From Bacteroidales bacterium (GTDB taxonomy: Bacteria; Bacteroidota; Bacteroidia; Bacteroidales; Bacteroidaceae), in the NCBI GenBank assembly GCA_004555245.1, contig SFIS01000051.1:1-22735 (forward strand): a DNA stretch of 22,735 nt. Reading direction: 5' to 3'. Position numbers and translations under genes: made by a program. The notes below the pieces were generated by a model. That model had not been told where the DNA came from. It made no database searches and worked only from the letters and a program-made list of their open reading frames with translations. Below, in pieces: positions 1 through 7,621 of the stretch (the first letter of the stretch is position 1; each line of letters begins with the position of its first letter).

Positions 1-528
1 GGTACTCTCTCTGTCGGTGAGGTGCCGGCAATGGCTGACAAATATGGCGTTCAGACCGAAGCGAAGGTGATGGCGTCGGAGAACTATGCTTCGGGCTCTG
101 TCAACGGCAACGGATATGTGCTTTACAGTCGCCTCGGCTATCATAACCACATCTCGTTTGTGGTGACGGCAGGTGAGGCTGACAAATGGGGCGTCTCGTT
201 TGTGCGCGGCACCGACGCTACGAAATACTATTCTCTCGTGGTCAATCCGGAATGGGAAAACGGCCGGCGCAAGGTGAACTTCGAGCAGGAGGGCAGCGAA
301 GGCAAGGGATTCATCGCGGGTGCCGACGGATATATCTTCCCGCGTCCTGCCGACAACACATACAGGGTTGACATCTACACCGACAACTCTGTCGTGGTGA
401 TGTATATCAACGGAGAATACGGCACTACGCAGCGTATCTACGGCTTGCAGAAAAACTGCTGGTCGATAAACTGCTATAACGGGAATATAAAGATTAGTGA
501 CGTGAAGGTCTGCGAGTATCTCAGTTGA
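1..528 (+). CDS. C-terminal fragment of probable GH32-type fructan hydrolase
   Basis: The reading frame is open from the first base, so the 5' part of the gene lies outside the window. The visible 175 residues form an all-beta domain rich in Gly, Tyr and Val. It ends in a lectin-like pattern: a VVVMYINGEYG strand, then RIYGLQKNCWSINCYNGNIKISDVKV. This matches my memory of the C-terminal beta-sandwich (DUF4975-like) of Bacteroidales GH32 enzymes such as levanases and inulinases, in which the catalytic five-bladed propeller lies upstream. No catalytic residues are visible here, so the family call rests on this tail alone. Another secreted glycoside hydrolase with a concanavalin-like C-terminal domain is the main alternative. 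The gene runs convergently to the next one. If the call is right, the gene is likely the last of a fructan-use locus to the left. Confidence 0.5.
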   Translation, partial: GTLSVGEVPAMADKYGVQTEAKVMASENYASGSVNGNGYVLYSRLGYHNHISFVVTAGEADKWGVSFVRGTDATKYYSLVVNPEWENGRRKVNFEQEGSEGKGFIAGADGYIFPRPADNTYRVDIYTDNSVVVMYINGEYGTTQRIYGLQKNCWSINCYNGNIKISDVKVCEYLS

Positions 529-550
529 CAGACTGATTCCTGTTTGTTTC

Positions 551-663
551 ACGACAACAGTTTGTTTTTTAACGACAACAGTTGATTTATTTTTAAAGAC
601 AACAGAGACAACAAGCTCGTGCAGAAGGCTTGTTGTCTCTGTTGTCTTTGTTGTCGTAAAAAA
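551..663. repeat. ACAAC/GTTGT palindromic element, copy 1
   Basis: A 22-bp perfect inverted repeat (595-616 against 628-649) surrounds an 11-nt loop. To its left are two spaced copies of ACGACAACAG at 551-560 and 572-581. To its right is an extra GTTGTC followed by GTAAAAAA (656-663). The element lies between the convergent ends of the GH32-type gene and the SpoIID fusion gene. A hairpin this strong could stop transcription from both sides, but no proper U-tract follows either arm. A second copy with the same order of parts lies at 4444-4607. Confidence 0.85.
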
Positions 664-681
664 CACCGGGTGCAGGGGGAT

Positions 682-3600
682 TTATCTGTACACTTTCTTT
701 ATCTTGGCGTTATGGTAGTAGAAGAGCAGGATGTCGTCGTAGGAGAAACCTTTCTCTCCCATGACGGCGGCGCCAATCTGGCACAATCCCACGCCGTGTC
801 CCCATCCCTTGCCGTGCAGTACGAACTCGTCGTCTCTCACCTCGATGTCGAAGGCGGAGCTGTAAAGATGGGTGTCGGAGAGGGCGCGGCGTATCTCGAG
901 TTCCTTGCCGATGGTGAAGGAGCGTTCTGTGCCTATGATTTTCAGGCGCGAGATGCGTCCGCTCTTGCCCCGCTCGAGAGCTTCCATCGTCACGATGCTG
1001 CCGAGGTCTGTGTTCAGCTTCTCGAGCAGCAGGCGGCGCAGCTTCTCTTTCGGCAGACGGTGGTGCCAGCGGTAGAAGTCGTGTGTCTCCTGGTCGTAGC
1101 CGTTGAGGACCTGGCTGAGAATCTCTCTGTCGGATGTGTTGCAGTAGGGGCAGGAGACGGACTGCAGGTAGGGCTTGTTGATGTTCTCCCAGCAGTAGCG
1201 GTATTCTTCTGTCACGCCGCCGCAGCATTTTGAGAAGCGTGCGTCGCATATCTCGTCGCCCGAGACGAGAATCTCGCCCTTTGTCTGCCGCACCGCCTCT
1301 TTCACCTGGGGCAGTGTCTGGCGTGTGATGCCCTGGTAGCGCTGGCAGTGGTCGTCTGCACAGACATCGAAGATGGTGTGGTCCTCGCGGTCGTACCATC
1401 TGACGAGTTCGTTGTCTTTCTTGACGAAAGAGAAGAAGCCTGCCCCGCTCTCCTGCTCGGCAGCACGGCGCCGCATCTGTGCGAGGAGCCATGATCGGGA
1501 GATGACGGCGTGGGCTTTCAGCAGCTCGAGGGACGCCGAGGCTGACATCTCGGACGAGATGACGGATGTGAGATAGTCTTCTACGGAGAGTTCGTTGATG
1601 GCGCATATCTTGTCTTCGTGTACGACGAAGCGCAGTATGCCGACGAAGGTCTGCTCCTCTTTCCGCTGCCAGTGGAAGTTGACGCCTATGGTGACGTCGT
1701 GTATGGTGAACGAGGGTTCGGAGGCGTTGTCCGGCTTCTGTGCCGCAGGCATGAAGGTCAGCTCGCGGTAGATGTTGCCGTTCCACAGTATGCCGCCTTC
1801 GGCATAGCGCACCGTCTGTTCGCCTTCGTGTGTCTCGCCTTTGGCGGTGTAGGGTGTGCGGAGGGTGAATCTTATCTCTTCGCCGGAGACGATGCCTACG
1901 GTGACTTGCGGCACGCGGTGCCACTGCATGACAGATCCGTTGGAGGCCTGCCGTCCCGCAATCTCCTCGCACACCTCGTGTATCTCTGCGGGCGTGAGGG
2001 AGACTTCGCGCAGGATGCCGGCAACGGTGTCGGCATCGAGGGCGTTGAAGTCAGCCTCGCGGGGTGTGATGACGAGGCCTGACATGTCGAGGGCGCCGGG
2101 CGAGACCATGACGCCTTCGCCGTAGCAGTCGGGGCGGTGTTTCTTACGCGGGAAGATGACGGCGAGTGTCTCGTCTGCCGTGCGCCATGCCAGGACGTTG
2201 AGCATCGGCTCGGCGTCGCCCTCGGCAACGGGCAGCGAATCGCATACGGCGGAGAAGAGGAGGCGGAAGGTCTTCTCGCTGTGTGAGCGCAGGACGAAGG
2301 CGGGGCAGACATAGTCTGTGAGGAGCGACACGTCGTCGCCGCCGTCACCGGAGAGCAGCGGCTTCAGCGAGCGGGAGAGGCGTGCCCACTGCTGCTGCAG
2401 CGGGAGCAGACCGGAGGTGCCCGCCTGAAGATGGAGATGGTCGGGGCAGGAGGCGCCGCATCGGGGACCGTTGTAGAACACCGTGATGTCGGGGTAGGCG
2501 TCAAGCGTGCGGTAGATCTCGGGGTAGATGTCTCTGATGCGCTGCGGCTGATGGGCTGACGCGGCGAGAGTGAAATGTGCGGGGAGGATGGGGTAGGGGT
2601 TGACGAGGAGGTCGAGGCCCTGATGGCGGCGCTCGGGGATGTTGGCGAAAGAGAGGGGTCTGACCATCTGGCAGGAGGGGCGGTTGTCCTTGCACAGGAA
2701 GCAGGGACGCTGGCGCAGCGAGACGCGGTCGAGGCGCGCCCCGGTGGAGACGAGGCGTGCGGCGTTGTACTGCAGGCGCAGCAGTGTGCCGCTCTTGGCG
2801 TCGGTGAGCTCGCGCGTCTGCACGTTCTTCAGGTCGGAGTATCGGTGGCGTGCCTCGTCCCACAGCTCCAGCTGACGGTTGAAGAAGCGCTTGAGAGAGA
2901 AGTCGGCCTCGCCGTCGCTCTTCTTCTGCCTGCGCAGGTCGTTGCTGCGGCGGCGGGCGCGTATCTCAATGGTGCGCAGACGGTCCTTGTAGGTGTTGTT
3001 GGCATTCTGCCGCTCGATGGAGAGCGAGGCGTCGCTGTTGCCGCCCCAACGGCGGCAGAGGTAGAGTTCGCTGTAGATGCGCCCGATGCGGTAGCGGCGG
3101 GAGAAGGCGAGGCCGAGGGCGTAGTCTTCGCCGTAGCTCGTGTTGGGGAAGCGCAGCTGGCGCAGGATGGGGGTGAAGAAGGCGCGCGGAGCCCCGAGGC
3201 CGTTGATGCGCAGGGCGTTGTTCATGCCGTTCGCATCGGTCCATTCGCGGTGGTCGATAAGTCCGGGAGGCAGCGTGTTGAGGTTGAAGTCGCAGATGCG
3301 GTATGAGCCGACAACCATCGCCGCCTTCTGCCTGTAGAAGGTGTCAACAATCTGCTGGAGAGTGGAGGGGGAGGAGTAGAGGTCGTCGGAATCTAACTGA
3401 ACGGCGAAGCGTCCGCAGGAGGTGGAGTCGATGGCTTCGTTCCAGCAGCCGCCGATGCCGAGGTCGCGCCGCGAGGGGATGAGATGTATGAGGCGTGTGT
3501 CTGCTGACAGCTCGCGCAGGATGTCTGTCGTGCCGTCTGTAGAATGGTTATCGACAACGATGACGTTGTAGCTGAAGGATGTCTCTTGGGAAAGGGCGGA

Positions 3601-4404
3601 AACGACGGCGTCGCGGATGGTTCTCGCCCTGTTGAATACGGGGATGACAACGGAGGCCTCGATGTCGAACTCCTGCTCGTGGAAATCGGGCGTGGGATAG
3701 TCGTCGGCATCGATGAGGGCGTCGATGTGTGCGAGGTGTGCTGTGGCGGCCTTCTCCATCTCTGCCTGCACCTCGCGGTTCTTCGGATCGACATAGTCAA
3801 ACTGCCGCTCGTTCTGCTGCCCGCCGTCGGACTGTCGGGGCGTGAGGGCGGGGGAGAGGGGGGATGCCTCGCGTATGGTGTAGAGATATTCGTCTATGTG
3901 GAAGATGTCGCCCTTCGTTGACAGCCACAGACGCAGGGCATACCATGCGGCATAGCTGTAGCCCGCAGGGGGCAGCAGCCCTCCGCCGTTTGTGGCGACA
4001 TACTCTTTCAGCATGTCGGAACGCAGCAGGACAACGGGACCGAAGTCGAAGTCGTCGCGCAGCGAGCCTTCCTGATAGTCTGTCGTGGGATGTTTCGTGA
4101 GGCTTCCCTCTCTCTCTTCGTAGAAGTCGCTGTACACCATTACGGCTGAGGTGTCGTGGGCGACGCGCAGCAGCCGCTCGGTGGCGTGCTGCCCCATGAC
4201 GAGCGGCGTGTCGCGCACGACAAGCATGGTATAGGCGGCTTGCGTCTGTTCGGCTATCTGACGGAGTGTCGCGCTGTCGCAGATTTGCGGACGGCGGATG
4301 GTGGAGATGCGGTTCACCACTTTGTCGTCGCTGAGCTGTGTGATGTTGCCTTCGGCTGTGGCTGTATCGGCGCAGGCAACGAAGCAGTCTATTTTTGCTC
4401 TCAT
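682..4404 (-). CDS. Glycosyltransferase 2 - DUF4922 - SpoIID/LytB fusion protein
   Basis: This 1240-residue protein has no obvious signal peptide. Residues about 50-245 look like a degenerate glycosyltransferase segment (VYSDFYEE, DYQEGSLRDDFDFG). Residues about 249-480 are a GT-A family 2 domain: SVVIPVFNRARTI, a VVDNHSTDGT motif and the nucleotide-sugar motif DSDD at 338-341. Residues about 550-800 match DUF4922: a CxxC at 568/571 and PDHLHLQAG at 654-662, a His-x-His-x-Gln motif like that of GalT/HIT-type nucleotidyl transferases. Residues about 900-1240 are a SpoIID/LytB domain. It has EDYLTSVISSEM, whose Glu952 aligns with the catalytic Glu of SpoIID, CPYC at 1085-1088, and HGKGWGHGVGLCQIGA near 1197-1212. 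SpoIID proteins are lytic transglycosylases acting on denuded peptidoglycan; the role in non-sporulating Bacteroidales is not clear to me. The ATG at 4404 follows an A-rich leader. Domain identities are firm, overall function unknown. Confidence 0.88.
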   Translation of the reverse strand: MRAKIDCFVACADTATAEGNITQLSDDKVVNRISTIRRPQICDSATLRQIAEQTQAAYTMLVVRDTPLVMGQHATERLLRVAHDTSAVMVYSDFYEEREGSLTKHPTTDYQEGSLRDDFDFGPVVLLRSDMLKEYVATNGGGLLPPAGYSYAAWYALRLWLSTKGDIFHIDEYLYTIREASPLSPALTPRQSDGGQQNERQFDYVDPKNREVQAEMEKAATAHLAHIDALIDADDYPTPDFHEQEFDIEASVVIPVFNRARTIRDAVVSALSQETSFSYNVIVVDNHSTDGTTDILRELSADTRLIHLIPSRRDLGIGGCWNEAIDSTSCGRFAVQLDSDDLYSSPSTLQQIVDTFYRQKAAMVVGSYRICDFNLNTLPPGLIDHREWTDANGMNNALRINGLGAPRAFFTPILRQLRFPNTSYGEDYALGLAFSRRYRIGRIYSELYLCRRWGGNSDASLSIERQNANNTYKDRLRTIEIRARRRSNDLRRQKKSDGEADFSLKRFFNRQLELWDEARHRYSDLKNVQTRELTDAKSGTLLRLQYNAARLVSTGARLDRVSLRQRPCFLCKDNRPSCQMVRPLSFANIPERRHQGLDLLVNPYPILPAHFTLAASAHQPQRIRDIYPEIYRTLDAYPDITVFYNGPRCGASCPDHLHLQAGTSGLLPLQQQWARLSRSLKPLLSGDGGDDVSLLTDYVCPAFVLRSHSEKTFRLLFSAVCDSLPVAEGDAEPMLNVLAWRTADETLAVIFPRKKHRPDCYGEGVMVSPGALDMSGLVITPREADFNALDADTVAGILREVSLTPAEIHEVCEEIAGRQASNGSVMQWHRVPQVTVGIVSGEEIRFTLRTPYTAKGETHEGEQTVRYAEGGILWNGNIYRELTFMPAAQKPDNASEPSFTIHDVTIGVNFHWQRKEEQTFVGILRFVVHEDKICAINELSVEDYLTSVISSEMSASASLELLKAHAVISRSWLLAQMRRRAAEQESGAGFFSFVKKDNELVRWYDREDHTIFDVCADDHCQRYQGITRQTLPQVKEAVRQTKGEILVSGDEICDARFSKCCGGVTEEYRYCWENINKPYLQSVSCPYCNTSDREILSQVLNGYDQETHDFYRWHHRLPKEKLRRLLLEKLNTDLGSIVTMEALERGKSGRISRLKIIGTERSFTIGKELEIRRALSDTHLYSSAFDIEVRDDEFVLHGKGWGHGVGLCQIGAAVMGEKGFSYDDILLFYYHNAKIKKVYR

Positions 4405-4443
4405 GTTTTTATTTTTGTTTTTTTATAGTTGACAGTTTTTTTT

Positions 4444-4607
4444 ACGACAACTGTTTATTTTTTTTCGACAACTGCGTATTTTTAAAGACAACAGAGACAA
4501 CAGGAACAACGGAAAGAACGGGCGCAACTGCGGATGTCACGAGGTGACTTACAACAGGGACAACTTTCCCGTTGCAGAAGGCTTGTTGTCTCTGTTGTCG
4601 TAAAAAA
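4444..4607. repeat. ACAAC/GTTGT palindromic element, copy 2
   Basis: This copy has the same order of parts as the one at 551-663. ACGACAACTG (4444) and TCGACAACTG (4465) come first, then the stem arm at 4484-4502. The opposite arm is at 4584-4599, followed by GTAAAAAA (4600-4607). The outer stem is 16 bp and perfect (4487-4502 against 4584-4599). The loop is about 80 nt instead of 11 and holds a second hairpin, GTCAC-GAG-GTGAC at 4536-4548. It also has a near-complementary pair AACGGAAAG/CTTTCCCGTT that would extend the stem inwards. The element occupies most of the gap upstream of the SpoIID fusion gene, so it probably lies in or near its promoter or leader. Confidence 0.85.
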
Positions 4608-4677
4608 TCATCGGGAACAACCGTTGTCTTGGTCTGCCGGCAAGTTGATTCTTCTTCGCTTGCGTTGTTTGTTCCGG

Positions 4678-5055
4678 TTACTTCTGTTTCTCGGCGTCAG
4701 AATAATACTCCTCCCACTCTTTCAGGGCAGCCTGCCAGTCGGTCGTTTCGGCATTCGCTTCGTTTTCTTTCTGTGCCAGTTCGGCGTCGCGTGCCTTGTC
4801 CCGCGCGCGTTTCTCTTTCATCGCCGCTATTGTGGCGTCGTCGAGAATGTGTATCGCACCGCGTTCTATGGCACGGCGCAGCTCTTCTTCGCCGAAAGCC
4901 TTGCCCTGCTCGTTGAAGTCGGAGATGTTGAACTCGAAGTTTACTCGCAGCTGGTGTCGGATAAGTTTCTGCTGGAAGCGTGTCCCTGCATTCTTCTTGC
5001 GCAGCAACATCGCTATGATGTCTATCTCGTGTTGCGAAAATTTGTTTCTGCCCAT
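4678..5055 (-). CDS. Conserved small hypothetical protein, charged C-terminus
   Basis: This 125-residue protein has no signal peptide or membrane segment. The N-terminal half (MGRNKFSQHEIDIIAMLLRKK, then RFQQKLIRHQLRVNFEFNISDFNEQGKAFG) is compact and reads like a small alpha/beta fold. The C-terminal half is highly charged and likely helical (KEKRARDKARDAELAQKENEANAE). I think this is a protein family seen in Bacteroidales, but I cannot name a domain or function. I chose the ATG at 5055 because an extension to 5112 adds a Cys-rich, low-plausibility stretch. It lies 88 bp downstream of the M15 peptidase gene on the same strand and could share its transcript. Confidence 0.75.
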   Translation of the reverse strand: MGRNKFSQHEIDIIAMLLRKKNAGTRFQQKLIRHQLRVNFEFNISDFNEQGKAFGEEELRRAIERGAIHILDDATIAAMKEKRARDKARDAELAQKENEANAETTDWQAALKEWEEYYSDAEKQK

Positions 5056-5143
5056 AATCGAAATGATATGTTTTGCAGGTTGGTGACTTGTGCATTGTTG
5101 ACAGCCAGCCAACTGTTCAGCCTGTTGTGTCCAATGCGTGGGA

Positions 5144-5860
5144 TTATCTTCTTCTCCGGGGTGTGTGCGGCTGTTTCTCGAAGTGCTGGTAGTCTTTCAG
5201 CGACTTCCATGTCCCTCCCCATCTGAATCCGTACCTGCTGAACAGCTGCAGACACAGGCTGCCGGGGGTGATGGGTGCGGGGTTGTGCTTGAGTGACGCC
5301 TTGTCGCGTCTTGCGTATTGCTGTGCGTTGGCGGGCTCTACGTGTCCCGCCATGCGTCCTGTCGTGTGTATGCAGGGGTTCCATAGCGGGTTGACATCGA
5401 CTGCCATGCCCAGCGAATGTCTTGACGGAGCGCCGGAGGATGTTGAGCGGTGGTTGAAGCATGAGGTGTTGTTGGCGCGCATGGACCTCTCGTCGTCACC
5501 GTCGAAATCGTCTGCCAGCCGGATGGAGTGTATCGGATAGCGGGCGGCGTAGAGGGCCTTGAAAATCTCCACCACGTCGCCGGCGATGTCCTTGTGGCAT
5601 ATCATCTCGCCCTGCCTCTCCGTTCCGGTTTCGTCAACATGACGCAGCCGGAGATAACGGAGGTCGGAGCGCTGGACGGGACAGCCTTTGTGCCACGACT
5701 TGCCCTGCATGTTACGGAAGATGCTGTCGGGGATGTGGGTTATCGAGAAGCCGCTGTCGGGTGTCGCCGCAGGCTTGCTTCCGCCGTCTGCCGGGCACGC
5801 CGTCTGTGCGGAAACGAGGGCCAGACAGAGCAGGACGGCGGCGGCAAGATTCCGTATCAT
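5144..5860 (-). CDS. M15 family peptidase (D-Ala-D-Ala carboxypeptidase-like), exported
   Basis: This 238-residue protein starts with a signal peptide (MIRNLAAAVLLCLALVSAQ). Its catalytic core has the M15 zinc motif SRHSLGMAVDVNP, with probable zinc ligands His148 and Asp155. The second motif DYQHFE gives the third ligand, His226. M15C-type enzymes cut peptidoglycan stem peptides in the periplasm, either between D-Ala residues or as L-Ala-D-Glu endopeptidases; the sequence does not tell which. The ATG at 5860 overlaps the pncB stop by four bases (ATGA), which suggests translational coupling. A longer reading frame to 5950 exists, but it lies inside pncB and would bury the signal peptide. The C-terminal tail is Arg-rich. 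Confidence 0.9.
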   Translation of the reverse strand: MIRNLAAAVLLCLALVSAQTACPADGGSKPAATPDSGFSITHIPDSIFRNMQGKSWHKGCPVQRSDLRYLRLRHVDETGTERQGEMICHKDIAGDVVEIFKALYAARYPIHSIRLADDFDGDDERSMRANNTSCFNHRSTSSGAPSRHSLGMAVDVNPLWNPCIHTTGRMAGHVEPANAQQYARRDKASLKHNPAPITPGSLCLQLFSRYGFRWGGTWKSLKDYQHFEKQPHTPRRRR

Positions 5861-7077
5861 CTGTGCAGGAGGTAGTTGAAGACGCTGATGATGTCTTCGT
5901 CGCCCGTCACCTTGCCCCGGTCTTCTGACATCTTGCACGTCTTGTTCCACTGCCGCTTCTCCGTCATCTTCACTCCGAGCAGCTTAATGACGATATTGCT
6001 GGGTGATATGCCCCATGCCCCGCCGTCGGCGGAGATTGACGTGCCGATGCCGTAGCTGTCGTGTACGCGTCCCGCCACGGCGCGGTGGAGCTCGATGGCA
6101 CTCTCTTCTGAGAGGGCGTTGGAGAAGACAACCTGCTTCGTTGACGGGTCGAGGCCGAGGTCCCTGTATTTGCGGCATATCTTCTCGAGCTGCTCCAGAT
6201 TGTCGCCGCTGTCCACCCTGAGACCGGCAAAGACACGTGCGAAATGCTCTGAGAAATTGGCTGAGAAGGCGTTGAAGCCGTAGGTGTCGTAGAGGAAGAT
6301 GCCGAGCGAGCCGATGAATGTCTTCTGCCACATGTCCATGGCGATATGGTTTGCCTCCTGCGGACCGTACATGCCTGCTATGGCGGAGATGAACTCGTGT
6401 GCCATCGTCCCGATGGGCACCACGTTGTGCTTCTTGGCGAGCCAGACGTTGGATGTCCCGGGGAATGCGCCCCTGTACTCTTTGCCCATCTCCTTCCGCA
6501 GGTCGCTGTCGGCGTCGATGAAGGCCTTCACCGCCACATCTTCCACGGCAAGCGAGAAACGGCGGCGTGTGCCGAACTCCGAGATGGTGAGCCCCGCCTG
6601 CAGCATACGGCGTGCCTTGCCGTATGAGATTCTGTAGTATTCGTCAAGGTCGATGCGCGACAGCTCTCCCGACAGTGTGTGTGAGAGCTCTGAGACAATG
6701 GCGAGAATCATCACTTCGAGAAGGACGGTGTCGTGCCAGTAGCCTTCGATGTGGATTTGCAGATGCCCTTCGGCATCCTGACACACCTTCACCCATTCGC
6801 GCTTGAAGCGGAAGCCTTTCAGATAGGTGTAGAACCAGGAGGGGATGTAGTAGCAGCGCGAGCGCATGAAGGCGGCTTCCTCGTCGGTGAAGCGCAGGTC
6901 CTCGAGATATACAATCTGTTCTTCTACAAGACGTGCGAAGCCTTCGGGATAGACGGTGTCGTTGCGATCGACGAAAGTGTATTTCACCATGGCACGCGGA
7001 AAGCAGTTTACGATGGCGCAGCACATCGTCAGTTTGTAGAGGTCGGTGTCGGTGAAATGGGTTATGATAGGTTTCAT
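5857..7077 (-). CDS. pncB: Nicotinate phosphoribosyltransferase
   Basis: This 406-residue protein has the length usual for PncB. It converts nicotinate and PRPP, with ATP, to nicotinate mononucleotide in the Preiss-Handler route of cytoplasmic NAD salvage. Visible family marks are TDLYKLTM at 11-18, EFGTRRRFS near 167-175, GTSNVWLA near 207-214 and GTMAHE at 223-228, where His227 corresponds to the histidine phosphorylated during catalysis. Further marks are the RVDSGD phosphate-binding loop and the GIGTSIS motif near the C-terminus. The stop overlaps the start of the M15 peptidase gene. Upstream, a 146-bp gap with a strong hairpin separates it from trxA. I found no TAnnTTTG promoter in that gap. 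Confidence 0.97.
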   Translation of the reverse strand: MKPIITHFTDTDLYKLTMCCAIVNCFPRAMVKYTFVDRNDTVYPEGFARLVEEQIVYLEDLRFTDEEAAFMRSRCYYIPSWFYTYLKGFRFKREWVKVCQDAEGHLQIHIEGYWHDTVLLEVMILAIVSELSHTLSGELSRIDLDEYYRISYGKARRMLQAGLTISEFGTRRRFSLAVEDVAVKAFIDADSDLRKEMGKEYRGAFPGTSNVWLAKKHNVVPIGTMAHEFISAIAGMYGPQEANHIAMDMWQKTFIGSLGIFLYDTYGFNAFSANFSEHFARVFAGLRVDSGDNLEQLEKICRKYRDLGLDPSTKQVVFSNALSEESAIELHRAVAGRVHDSYGIGTSISADGGAWGISPSNIVIKLLGVKMTEKRQWNKTCKMSEDRGKVTGDEDIISVFNYLLHR

Positions 7078-7133
7078 GTTGTATGGCGGGGGATTGCCGT
7101 GGCTCTCCCCATACTTGAAAGAATTGCGATATG

Positions 7134-7168
7134 GATGGCTTCCGCCCCGTAACGAGGCGGAAGCCGTC
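7134..7168. other. Strong GC hairpin between trxA and pncB
   Basis: GGCTTCCGCC (7137-7146) pairs perfectly with GGCGGAAGCC (7156-7165) around a 9-nt loop, and three more pairs, including one wobble, extend the stem. No T-run follows on either strand, so it is not a standard intrinsic terminator. It may be an mRNA processing or attenuation structure between the two same-strand genes. Confidence 0.6.
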
Positions 7169-7223
7169 CGTCTGTCACACTGTCGTTTCAGGCAGTGCCG
7201 GTGTGTGGGGGTGTCGCGGCGAT

Positions 7224-7538
7224 TCAGAGGAGGGCGTCGATTTTCTCCTGAATCTTTCCTTTTCCGGCTGCGCCGACCATCTTGTCCACCGGCTCGCCGT
7301 TCTTGAAGAAAATGAGTGTGGGCACACTGCGTATGCCGTATTCCACTGCGATGTCTTCACACTCCTCGATGTCGCATTTCGCTACGGTCACCTTGCCGTC
7401 GTATTCTTTTGCCAGTTGTGCAAGGACCGGGGCGAGGGCGCGGCACGGTCCGCACCATGTAGCCCAGAAATCGACCACTACAGGCTCATTGCCGTTGATG
7501 AGACTGCTGAAATTCTCTGTTGTCACTTTTACTTCCAT
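7224..7538 (-). CDS. trxA: Thioredoxin
   Basis: This 104-residue cytoplasmic protein has the full thioredoxin fold. The redox motif WCGPC is at 28-32 after VVVDFWAT, and the cis-proline is in SVPT (Pro73). The C-terminal GAAGKGKIQEKIDALL helix is typical. It reduces protein disulfides and is normally recycled by thioredoxin reductase. Two extra cysteines (55 and 60) lie outside the active site. It starts 83 bp downstream of the dnaE stop on the same strand, with no promoter-like box in between, so it may be read from the dnaE transcript. Confidence 0.97.
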   Translation of the reverse strand: MEVKVTTENFSSLINGNEPVVVDFWATWCGPCRALAPVLAQLAKEYDGKVTVAKCDIEECEDIAVEYGIRSVPTLIFFKNGEPVDKMVGAAGKGKIQEKIDALL

Positions 7539-7621
7539 AGTTCTGTCGTTTTTTATGAATAAGATGTTTTCAGATGTTGTTCTTGTATGTTAGGTACTTC
7601 GCATTTCGAGAAAGGGCACTG

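Noticed and set aside
551..663. Classical intrinsic terminator
   Set aside because: The stem is strong, but neither strand has a T-run directly after it, and the parts match a repeat family better.
619..1233. Plus-strand frame of 204 codons over the end of the SpoIID fusion gene
   Set aside because: It is antisense to the SpoIID domain, begins inside the palindromic element, and its Cys-rich start comes from translating the GTTGTC repeats.
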